Below are positions 8,916-16,748 of a stretch of DNA of 64,000 bases, one piece after another. Both the position numbers and the translations under genes were made by a program. Origin of the DNA: JACMLD01 sp047602295 (GTDB lineage: Bacteria > Bacteroidota > Bacteroidia > Chitinophagales > Chitinophagaceae). Location of the stretch: positions 372,001 through 436,000 of the forward strand of contig JASGHP010000001.1 of the NCBI GenBank assembly GCA_047602295.1, read 5' to 3'. Below the pieces are notes generated by a model, which searched no databases, had not been told where the DNA came from, and saw nothing but the letters and a program-made list of their open reading frames with translations. How positions within the stretch are numbered: the stretch's first letter is position 1; every line of letters begins with the position of its first letter.

Positions 8916-11441
8916 ATGCATAAAATTATACTTTGCACAGTTTGTGCGGGTATTTCTTTTTTTTTGTCAACATCGGTTAAGGCACAAATAAAAGGCGATC
9001 CTGCTTTCAATACAGTTCCTAAGCAACCTGCTTTTCAAAAATTAAATTCTTCATTAAGCCCCGAGTTACAAAAACTTTACAATAACAGCGCAAACGCACG
9101 CAAGGCACCTACCGGTGATGAGAAACCGCTTTTTCCCAACTCGCTTGATAAATATTTACAGCTTAAAGGCGATGCAGTGTTGGTAGACATCACGGTAAAG
9201 CAAGACATGGCTGGCACCAAAAGCCGCCTGCAACAACTTGGATTAACCATAACAGGCGTGTATGGCCGTATTATTTCCGGTCTTATTCCTATAAATGCAT
9301 TGCCGCAATTGAATACTATGGCAAGCATTCAATTTGCAAAACCTGCCTATAAACCAAGGCACCAGTCTTTTGATTATAAAATAAACCCGGATGACTGCAA
9401 CAGTATAGCATATGCAAAACCATCTCCTGTAATAAGCCAGGGCGATACAGCACAGGGTTCTTACCTGGCCAGGAAGAAATATAAAGTGAATGGCAAAGGT
9501 GTAAAAGTGGGCATATTGTCTGACAGCTATAACAATCTTGGTGGTGCTGATAAAAGTATTTTAAATGATGAATTGCCTGGTACCGGCAATCCCAATTCTT
9601 TTAAAAAGCCGGTGGATGTTTTGGAAGACCTAAATACCGGCAATGGTACAGACGAAGGCCGTGCCATGCTGGAAATTGTTCATGATGTGGCGCCGGGTGC
9701 AGAACTGGCTTTTCATACTGCCTTTATGGGCGAAGCAAATTTTGCGCAGGGCATACAAGACCTGGTAAACAAGAATTGTAAAGTAATAGCAGATGATGTT
9801 GCTTATTTTGATGAACCATTTTTCCAGGATGGTATTATTGCGCAATCTGTAGACCAGGCCAAGAAAAAAGGTGTCACTTACTTTTCTTCTGCGGGAAACC
9901 AGCTCAATAGTTCTTATGAAAGCGAATTTCACGGATCTGCTGAACAAGTGCTGGGTGCAGGTTTTGGCACCGGTGTTAACTTTAGTGCACCTACAGATTT
10001 TCCACGGTATTATCAGCCAATTTATATTCCATCCGGGGGTTCTTTCCTGGCGTCTTTGCAGTGGGATCAGCCTTCCTTTTCTGCTGGTGGCGCCGGTTGT
10101 CAGTCAGACCTGGATGTTTACCTGATGGATATCTACGGAAATATAGTAGCTGCCGGTGCAACAGACAACCTTTTAAGCGGAGACCCAATAGAAGTATTTG
10201 GATACGATAATAATACGCCCAACTATACATTCTTTCTGGTAATTACAAAATCTGCAGGTCCAGATCCCGGCCGTCTTAAATACATTTTATACGACGATGC
10301 ACAGTTTTTTGTGCCCAGCAACCCTGCTATTCCGGGTTTATTTACACCCAGTTTGGTAGGGCATGCAAAAGCAGATGGCGCAATTGCTACCGGTGCTGCT
10401 TTCTACGCAAATACGCCAGCTTATGGTGTTGACACGCCTAAGGTAGAATGGTTCTCTTCTTTGGGCAATGTGCCTAACTATTTTGATTTGGCCGGCAACC
10501 GCATTGCCCCAGTTATTAGAAAAAAACCCGAAATAACTGCGCCAGATGGTGTAAACACTTCATTCTTTAATCCACTTGGAAATGGAGATATAGCACAGGA
10601 TGCAGATACCTTTCCCAACTTTTACGGCACTTCTGCCGCAGCTCCACATGCAGCGGGTGTAGCTGCGCTTATGATAGAAGCAGAAAAACTTAATAATCTT
10701 ACTCCTGCCCAGATAAAAGGATTGATGATGACCAATACAGTTGATATGGATAATATCTATACCACTGGCTTCGACAAAGGGTTTGATTATAATACCGGCA
10801 CAGGTTTACTTAAAGCAGATGCAGCTGTAGCTGCTGTAAGCTTTCCCAACCTTTACATAAAAGATCTTAAACTAGTGCCTGTTTGCACCAGCACCCCCTC
10901 TTCTACACGCAACTGGAAAATTGTTAACCCCAATCCTTTTGAAGTGGAAACGCAATGGTTTTTACTGGGGTCTAACCAGAAAGGAAAAATAACAGCACCG
11001 CCGGGCGAAAGCTATTTTTCTTCTAACACGTTGCAGTTTGGAAATTTTCAGGTAGTGAACATAGTTATATTAACCTGGGAAGATAATTTCGGTTTTACAC
11101 GACTGGATATAGAGAATAGCAGCAAAACAATTTGCGGAACATCAAATTTGCGTAGCGCAGATGACACCGAAGCGCAGGCAGAAACAATGGCCCGCCCTAT
11201 GCTGGCAGATGTTTTTCCAAATCCTGCTACCAGCAGTTTCCGTGTTTATCTTTCATTGTCAGAACAACAGCCTGTAACATTGCAACTGTATAGTATAGAC
11301 GGAAAAAAATTATTAGAGCAGCGTGTTAACCAATCAAGAGGTATGGTACCAATAGATGCCACAACATATAAACCGGGTGTATACTTATTAAATATAAGGC
11401 AAGGTGTGTTTAATAAAACAATCAAGCTTATAAAACAATAA
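8916..11441 (+). CDS. Secreted S8/S53-like serine peptidase with T9SS C-terminal sorting domain
   Basis: 841 residues with a signal peptide (FFLSTSVKAQ). The subtilase-fold catalytic domain spans about residues 190-640. Asp203 is in GILSDSYNN, the oxyanion Asn in SSAGNQ, and Ser573 in YGTSAAAPHAAG. The usual GHGTHVAG His motif is absent; its place holds TDEGRAMLEIVHDVAPGA, where Glu247 aligns with the sedolisin (S53) catalytic Glu, as in the S53-like branch of family S8. An inserted beta-sandwich (SDLDVYLMD) interrupts the domain. The last ~80 residues (VFPNPATSSF to KTIKLIKQ) are a type A T9SS sorting domain, predicting outer-membrane transit and surface attachment or release. A terminator follows, so the gene is probably transcribed alone. 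Confidence 0.9.
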   Translation: MHKIILCTVCAGISFFLSTSVKAQIKGDPAFNTVPKQPAFQKLNSSLSPELQKLYNNSANARKAPTGDEKPLFPNSLDKYLQLKGDAVLVDITVKQDMAGTKSRLQQLGLTITGVYGRIISGLIPINALPQLNTMASIQFAKPAYKPRHQSFDYKINPDDCNSIAYAKPSPVISQGDTAQGSYLARKKYKVNGKGVKVGILSDSYNNLGGADKSILNDELPGTGNPNSFKKPVDVLEDLNTGNGTDEGRAMLEIVHDVAPGAELAFHTAFMGEANFAQGIQDLVNKNCKVIADDVAYFDEPFFQDGIIAQSVDQAKKKGVTYFSSAGNQLNSSYESEFHGSAEQVLGAGFGTGVNFSAPTDFPRYYQPIYIPSGGSFLASLQWDQPSFSAGGAGCQSDLDVYLMDIYGNIVAAGATDNLLSGDPIEVFGYDNNTPNYTFFLVITKSAGPDPGRLKYILYDDAQFFVPSNPAIPGLFTPSLVGHAKADGAIATGAAFYANTPAYGVDTPKVEWFSSLGNVPNYFDLAGNRIAPVIRKKPEITAPDGVNTSFFNPLGNGDIAQDADTFPNFYGTSAAAPHAAGVAALMIEAEKLNNLTPAQIKGLMMTNTVDMDNIYTTGFDKGFDYNTGTGLLKADAAVAAVSFPNLYIKDLKLVPVCTSTPSSTRNWKIVNPNPFEVETQWFLLGSNQKGKITAPPGESYFSSNTLQFGNFQVVNIVILTWEDNFGFTRLDIENSSKTICGTSNLRSADDTEAQAETMARPMLADVFPNPATSSFRVYLSLSEQQPVTLQLYSIDGKKLLEQRVNQSRGMVPIDATTYKPGVYLLNIRQGVFNKTIKLIKQ

Positions 11442-11466
11442 GCTGAAATTTAAATCATTAGAAACG

Positions 11467-11500
11467 AAGGGCAACTTTAATGGTTGCCCTTTTTGTTTTT
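11467..11500 (+). terminator. Intrinsic terminator after the subtilase gene
   Basis: AAGGGCAAC (11467-11475) pairs perfectly with GTTGCCCTT (11483-11491) around a 7-base loop, followed by a T-rich tail. Confidence 0.88.
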
Positions 11501-11572
11501 AATCCGTTACAAGTGAAAAACATGCTCTGATAAAACGTGTTTTTTAGTAACTTTAGAACTCTTACAAAACAT

Positions 11573-13897
11573 ATGAAATACAGGATTTTTTCAGTTGTCC
11601 TGCTCTTGCTGGTGATGGTTGCTGCCGCTGTGTCTTGCTTTAATAACAAGGATAAAAGCGATGGCCATACATTGCCCAATGTGGTCAGTTACAATTTTCA
11701 AATTCGCCCGGTACTCTCAGACAAATGTTTCAAATGCCACGGTCCCGATGCCAACAAGCGGGAAGCTGGTTTGCGCCTGGATATTGCCGATAGCGCTTAT
11801 GCACCACTGAAAGAAACAAAAGGTGGGTTTGCTATTGTGCCCGGCAAGCCTGAAGAATCAGAACTCTACAAAAGAATTGCATCAGAAGACACTTCTTTCA
11901 TGATGCCTCCCATAGATGCGCACCTGGGTGTTCTTACCAAATATGAAGTAGCCCTTTTTGAAAAATGGATAAAACAAGGCGCTCATTACGAAACGCATTG
12001 GGCCTTTACCGCACCCAAAAAATCGCCATTGCCAGAAGTGAATGATAAAGTATGGCCTAAAAATGAGATAGACTATTTTGTACTGAGCAAGATGGAACAA
12101 ATGAACCTCTCGCCCAGTGAAACAGCCGATAAAGAAAGATTGCTGAAGAGAGCTTCGTTTGACATTACCGGTCTGCCGCCCACTATTGAAATGATGGACA
12201 AGTTTATGGCAGACAAGAGTGATAATGCCTATGAAAAAAAGGTTGATCAATTGCTGCAAACACCACAATACGGAGAGAAGATGGCCGTGCATTGGATGGA
12301 TGTTGCCCGGTATGCAGACAGCTATGGTTACCAGGATGACAATATACGCACGCAATGGCCCTGGAGAGATTGGGTGATACATGCTTTTAATGAAAACATG
12401 CCGTACAACCAGTTTATAACATGGCAAGTGGCGGGAGATATGCAACCTAATGCAAGCAGTGAGCAGATACTGGCTACCGGGTTTTTCCGCAATCATAAAT
12501 ACACAGAAGAAGGTGGTGTAATACCAGAAGAATACAGGATAGAATACCTGGTAGATAAAACAAAAACTTTTGGCAAAGGCGTTTTAGGAATTACTATTGA
12601 ATGTGCGCAATGCCACGACCACAAGTACGATCCCTTTTCTCAGAAGGATTACTACCGGATGCTGGCTTTCTTTAATAACACCAAAGAAGTAGGTTATGAA
12701 GGCGATGTAAGCATATCCAAACCTGCAAAAGCACCTACGCTTAGGTTAAGCGATGAGCAGGTGAAATCAACACTGGCATTTCTTAACAAAACAGATAAAG
12801 ACAGTCTTTTTATTTCTGTAATGGGCGAAAGAGACACGCTGCGAAAAACGTTTGTGCTTAACCGTGGGGTGTACAATGCGCCGGGTGAGGAAGTGCAACC
12901 AGCAGCTATAAGCGCTGTAATGAAGTTTGATACAACCAAATTTCCGCGTAACCGCCTTGGCCTTGCCGAGTGGACAGTAGACCGCAACAACCCGCTTACC
13001 GCAAGGGTATTTGTAAACCAGATTTGGCAGGAAATATTTGGCCGCGGAATTATAAAAACATCAGGCGATTTTGGAATGCAGGGAGAATTACCTTCTCATC
13101 CTGCGTTAATGGATTGGCTGGCAGTAGATTTTATGGAGCATGGCTGGAATGTAAAACGACTGGTAAAACAAATACTGATGTCTGCTACTTACCAGCAATC
13201 AGCAAAAACAACTGAAGACAAACTGAAAAAGGATCCTGAAAATGTTTATTTGTCACATGGCACAAGACTTCGTCTTCCTGCAGAGTCGGTGCGTGATATG
13301 GTATTGGCCAGTAGCGGTCTCCTGGTAAAAACCATTGGCGGTCCCAGCGTGAAGCCCTATCAACCTAAAGGTTTATGGGAATCTGCTACATCTGGCCGTG
13401 GTGTATTGGCTACCTATAAACAGGATCACGGTGATTCATTATACCGCAGGGGCTTGTATACATTTATTAAGTTAACAGTACCGCCGCCTTCTATGGGTTT
13501 GTTTGATGCCAGCAATCGAGACCAGTGTGAAGTAAGAAGGCTGAAAACAAACACTCCGTTGCAAGCGCTGATGATGCTAAACGATCCCACTGTGCTGGAA
13601 GCAAGCCGTGTGTTATCGCAAAAATTACTGGCAGAAAATATAGACAGCAATCAAAAAATTGCAAAAGCATTTCGCTTAATTGTTTGCAGAAACGCCAGCG
13701 GAAAAGAATTGGAGATATTGGATGGCTATTATAAAGATCAACTTTCACTATTTACACAAAAGAAACTGGACGCGGCGGTTACCATAAAAACTGGCGAATA
13801 CAAAATGCCGGTTAATCCAAACGTAAATGAGATGGCCGCCCTGATGAAAACCATAGAAGCTATTTATAACCTGGAAGAAAGCATTACTAAAACATAG
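11573..13897 (+). CDS. Planctomycete-type cytochrome c protein (PSCyt1-DUF1549-DUF1553), lipoprotein
   Basis: 774 residues. The leader ends in a lipobox-like AAVSC, so it is probably lipid-anchored in the periplasm or outer membrane. Domain order: PSCyt1 with one haem motif CFKCH (about residue 45), DUF1549/PSCyt2 (EIDYFVLSKM, RASFDITGLPP, HWMDVARYADS, WPWRDWVI), a second haem-type motif CAQCH within CAQCHDHKYDPFSQKDYY, then DUF1553/PSD1 (NRLGLAEW, NPLTARVFVNQIWQEIFG, SHPALMDWLA). The biochemical function is not established; these proteins are abundant in Planctomycetes and always paired with DUF1501. The ATG at 11573 starts the signal peptide; TAACTTTA upstream is a near -7 box. The DUF1501 gene follows after 4 bp, so they are certainly co-transcribed. 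Confidence 0.9.
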   Translation: MKYRIFSVVLLLLVMVAAAVSCFNNKDKSDGHTLPNVVSYNFQIRPVLSDKCFKCHGPDANKREAGLRLDIADSAYAPLKETKGGFAIVPGKPEESELYKRIASEDTSFMMPPIDAHLGVLTKYEVALFEKWIKQGAHYETHWAFTAPKKSPLPEVNDKVWPKNEIDYFVLSKMEQMNLSPSETADKERLLKRASFDITGLPPTIEMMDKFMADKSDNAYEKKVDQLLQTPQYGEKMAVHWMDVARYADSYGYQDDNIRTQWPWRDWVIHAFNENMPYNQFITWQVAGDMQPNASSEQILATGFFRNHKYTEEGGVIPEEYRIEYLVDKTKTFGKGVLGITIECAQCHDHKYDPFSQKDYYRMLAFFNNTKEVGYEGDVSISKPAKAPTLRLSDEQVKSTLAFLNKTDKDSLFISVMGERDTLRKTFVLNRGVYNAPGEEVQPAAISAVMKFDTTKFPRNRLGLAEWTVDRNNPLTARVFVNQIWQEIFGRGIIKTSGDFGMQGELPSHPALMDWLAVDFMEHGWNVKRLVKQILMSATYQQSAKTTEDKLKKDPENVYLSHGTRLRLPAESVRDMVLASSGLLVKTIGGPSVKPYQPKGLWESATSGRGVLATYKQDHGDSLYRRGLYTFIKLTVPPPSMGLFDASNRDQCEVRRLKTNTPLQALMMLNDPTVLEASRVLSQKLLAENIDSNQKIAKAFRLIVCRNASGKELEILDGYYKDQLSLFTQKKLDAAVTIKTGEYKMPVNPNVNEMAALMKTIEAIYNLEESITKT

Positions 13898-13901
13898 TAA
13901 G

Positions 13902-15350
13902 ATGGAAAAAGAAATACTGGAAAATGGATTGAATATGAACAGGCGTCGCTTCCTGTCTCGCCTAAGCTTGGGCGTAGGCAGCGTAGCGTTGGGTTCTTTA
14001 ATGATACCGGATCTGTTTGGTGGCGGTGTAGATGAAAAAACAATCATGGCGGGCCTGCCGCATTTTGCACCCAAAGCAAAACGGATTATTTACCTGTTCC
14101 AGAACGGCGCTCCTTCTCAACTGGATTTGTTTGATTACAAACCCAAGTTGCAGGAAATGTTTGGCCAGGACTTACCAGAATCTGTTCGCAAAGGCCAGCG
14201 GCTTACAGGCATGACTGCCGATCAGAAAAAGTTTCCTTTAGCAGGTACCAAATTCCAGTTCAATCAATATGGGCAGTCACGGGCATGGATAAGCGAACTG
14301 TTGCCTTATACCGCCGCTGCCGCAGATGATATTTGTTTTATCAATAGCATTTATACAGATGCCATCAATCACGATCCGGCCCTTACTTTTTTCCAGACTG
14401 GTGCGCAGGTAGGTAACCGCCCCAGTATGGGTAGCTGGCTGAGTTATGGATTGGGTAGCGAAAACAAAAATCTTCCTGCATTCTGTGTGTTGTTATCAAA
14501 AGGAAAAGGCAATGGCCAAGGTGTTTATTCTAAGCTGTGGAGCAATGGATTTTTAGATTCTATCCACCAGGGTGTGCAGTTCAGCAGCGGGGAAAACCCG
14601 GTTTTGTATTTGAACGATCCCGATGGTATCAATAAAGCTGACAGGCGTTCTATGCTGGATAAAATTGCAGCATTGAATCAGCAATCGTATGAATCATTTG
14701 GTGACCCTGAGATAAATGCCAAAGTGCAACAGTATGAGCTGGCTTACCGTATGCAGACAGCAGTGCCGGAAGTAACCGATTTATCAAAAGAGCCAGAGTC
14801 AATCATAAAATTATACGGGCCGGATTGTATGGTGCCCGGTACCTATGCCGCCAATTGTTTGCTGGCAAGAAAGCTTTCAGAAAACGGCGTTCGGTTTGTA
14901 CAATTGTATCACCAGGGCTGGGATGGGCATGGTAACCTGCCCGGAGAAATAAAAGGTCAGTGCAAGGATACAGACCAGGCATCTGCAGCATTGATTACAG
15001 ATTTAAAACAAAGAGGATTACTGGATGAAACCCTGATTATTTGGGGCGGCGAATTTGGCCGTACCAATTATTGCCAGGGCACACTTACCAAAGACAATTA
15101 CGGAAGAGATCACCATCCTCGTTGTTATACCATTTGGATGGCCGGAGGCGGCGTTAAGCCCGGTGTATATGGAGAAACCGATGAGTTTGGTTACAACATC
15201 GCAAGAGACCCGGTGCATGTGCACGATTTCCATGCTACGGTGTTGCACCTGATGGGCCTGAATCATGAGCAATTAACATTTAAACATCTTGGTCGTCGCT
15301 ATCGCCTTACAGATGTGGCGGGTAATGTAATAAAAGGATTGATGGCGTAG
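13902..15350 (+). CDS. DUF1501 family protein with Tat signal
   Basis: 482 residues. The N terminus has a twin-arginine motif (NRRRFLSRLSLG) and an Ala/Gly/Leu hydrophobic stretch, so export of a folded, probably metal-bearing protein is predicted. The body belongs to the DUF1501 branch of the alkaline phosphatase/sulfatase superfamily: YLFQNGAPSQLDLFDYKP, QPE-like DLPESVRKGQ, WDGHGN, and the end motif WGGEFGRTN with GRDHHPRCYTIWMAGGG. No catalytic Cys/Ser of sulfatases in the C/SxPxR context is evident, so sulfatase activity should not be assumed. The ATG at 13902 lies 4 bp after the PSCyt1/DUF1553 stop; the pair is the core of the cluster. Confidence 0.92.
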   Translation: MEKEILENGLNMNRRRFLSRLSLGVGSVALGSLMIPDLFGGGVDEKTIMAGLPHFAPKAKRIIYLFQNGAPSQLDLFDYKPKLQEMFGQDLPESVRKGQRLTGMTADQKKFPLAGTKFQFNQYGQSRAWISELLPYTAAAADDICFINSIYTDAINHDPALTFFQTGAQVGNRPSMGSWLSYGLGSENKNLPAFCVLLSKGKGNGQGVYSKLWSNGFLDSIHQGVQFSSGENPVLYLNDPDGINKADRRSMLDKIAALNQQSYESFGDPEINAKVQQYELAYRMQTAVPEVTDLSKEPESIIKLYGPDCMVPGTYAANCLLARKLSENGVRFVQLYHQGWDGHGNLPGEIKGQCKDTDQASAALITDLKQRGLLDETLIIWGGEFGRTNYCQGTLTKDNYGRDHHPRCYTIWMAGGGVKPGVYGETDEFGYNIARDPVHVHDFHATVLHLMGLNHEQLTFKHLGRRYRLTDVAGNVIKGLMA

Positions 15351-15660
15351 GAAGAAATAATGTGATAAGTGTGATGAATGTGAAAATGTGACAAATGTTT
15401 TGAAGTCAAAATGTAAAAGTAAAAAGTCAAAAACACTAGACGTTGATCTCCTTTTACTCTGTGAAAACCTCTCGCACCTCCGTGGTAAAAAGCAAAAGTG
15501 ATAATAACAGGGTGGTACATACATTTTATGAAGTAAGGCCTGAAAGGCCGTAATATGAGTAGCCGCGGGTGCAGCCCGTGGCAGGAGGCCGCAAATATTA
15601 TAAACCCAGGCCTGAAGGGCCGTAATATCAATACCCCGGGTGAAGCCCGTGAAATAACCC
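15351..15660. other. 310-bp intergenic region filled with repeat sequence
   Basis: No gene. After a GTGATAAGTGTGATGAATG-like tract there is a CTCCGTGGTAAAAAG segment (about 15449-15490) related to one near 25170, then the two REP-like units described separately. The next gene begins directly after the second unit, so its promoter must lie within or upstream of repeat DNA. Confidence 0.6.
15536..15654. repeat. Pair of REP-like palindromic units
   Basis: Two ~47-bp units (15536-15582 and 15608-15654) in direct orientation, 26 bp apart. Each begins with an AGGCCTGAAAGGCC-type hairpin, continues with GTAATAT, and ends with a second hairpin (CGGGTGCAGCCCG in unit 1, CGGGTGAAGCCCG in unit 2). This matches the form of REP/BIME elements mobilised by TnpA_REP transposases; no such transposase gene is in the window. 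Confidence 0.7.
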
Positions 15661-16698
15661 ATGAATAGAAAATCTTTCCTCCAACAGTCATCCTTAGCCG
15701 CAGCAGGAATGCTTTGGGCACCATCTTTTTCTTTTGGCAAAAGAGATGAAGTGATACTTGGCCACAGCAACAAGAAATACAAGTTGGATAAAAAGTGGGG
15801 AGAACTGGATGCGGCAAAATACCCGGTAAAAGATTGTCACGAAATGGTGCAGGATAGTAAAGGCCGCATATTGCTATTGACCAACGAAACAAAAAACAAT
15901 GTAATTATCTATAGCAAAGACGGCAAGTTGCTGGAGACCTGGGGCACTACATACCCTGGTGCGCATGGCCTTACCTTATTTAATGAGAATGGTACAGAGG
16001 TACTGTTTATTTGCGATAACAACCGTCACCAGGTTATTAAAACTACAATAGATGGAAAAGAACTGATGGTGCTGGATTATCCCAAAGAAACGGGCAAGTA
16101 CGCAAAAGCGGAAGAGTATATTCCTACAGAAACGGCAATTGCGCACAACGGCGATATTTATGTAGCCGATGGTTACGGCAAAGATTTTATTATTCAATAC
16201 AATTATAAAGGCGAATACATCCGCCATTTTGGTGGAAGAGGAGATGCTGAAGAGAATCTTTTAAACGCACACGGTGTTTGCATAGACTATCGCCAAAGCA
16301 AAAAACATCCAACACTTATTGTTACAAGCCGCCAGCAAAACGCTTTTAAGCGGTATAGCATGGACGGAAAATTTATTGAAACGATTGCACTGCCCGGAGC
16401 ATGGGTTTGTCGCCCGGTTATTAAAGGCGATTATTTATATGCGGCCGTATTGCAAAGCAAAAATGCAGAATGGAAACAATCTGGTTTTATAACGATATTA
16501 GATAAACATAACAAAGTGGTGTCTAATCTTGCCGGTACTGTGCCGGTATACAATAAAGGAGTGCCGGAAGAAATGTACCAGACAGAAAAAGTATTTCAAT
16601 ATCCGCACGATGTGTGCATAGATGATGAAGAGAACATGTATGTGGCACAATGGAATTCTGGTCATGTATACCCATATAAACTGCAACCGGTAGGTTAA
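15661..16698 (+). CDS. Six-bladed beta-propeller (NHL-like) exported protein
   Basis: 345 residues. The N terminus NRKSFLQQSSLAAAG with a following Ala/Leu stretch looks like a Tat-type signal lacking the second Arg. The rest is a chain of NHL/6-bladed propeller repeats, for example GRILLLTNET, ENGTEVLFICDNNRHQV, NGDIYVADGYG, and YPHDVCIDDEENMYVAQWNSG. There are no catalytic residues I can name. It follows DUF1501 in the same direction but 310 bp away across a REP pair, so co-transcription is possible, not certain. Similar propellers accompany DUF1501/PSD1 genes in Planctomycetes; a substrate-binding or scaffold role is inference. Confidence 0.8.
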   Translation: MNRKSFLQQSSLAAAGMLWAPSFSFGKRDEVILGHSNKKYKLDKKWGELDAAKYPVKDCHEMVQDSKGRILLLTNETKNNVIIYSKDGKLLETWGTTYPGAHGLTLFNENGTEVLFICDNNRHQVIKTTIDGKELMVLDYPKETGKYAKAEEYIPTETAIAHNGDIYVADGYGKDFIIQYNYKGEYIRHFGGRGDAEENLLNAHGVCIDYRQSKKHPTLIVTSRQQNAFKRYSMDGKFIETIALPGAWVCRPVIKGDYLYAAVLQSKNAEWKQSGFITILDKHNKVVSNLAGTVPVYNKGVPEEMYQTEKVFQYPHDVCIDDEENMYVAQWNSGHVYPYKLQPVG

Positions 16699-16748
16699 TA
16701 TAAAGAAGCTACTACCTATAACACTTGAACAAGAACTAAACCCATTGC

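Noticed and set aside
13902..15350. DUF1501 protein as a sulfatase.
   Set aside because: The superfamily fold is shared, but the C/S-x-P-x-R formylglycine motif is not visible.
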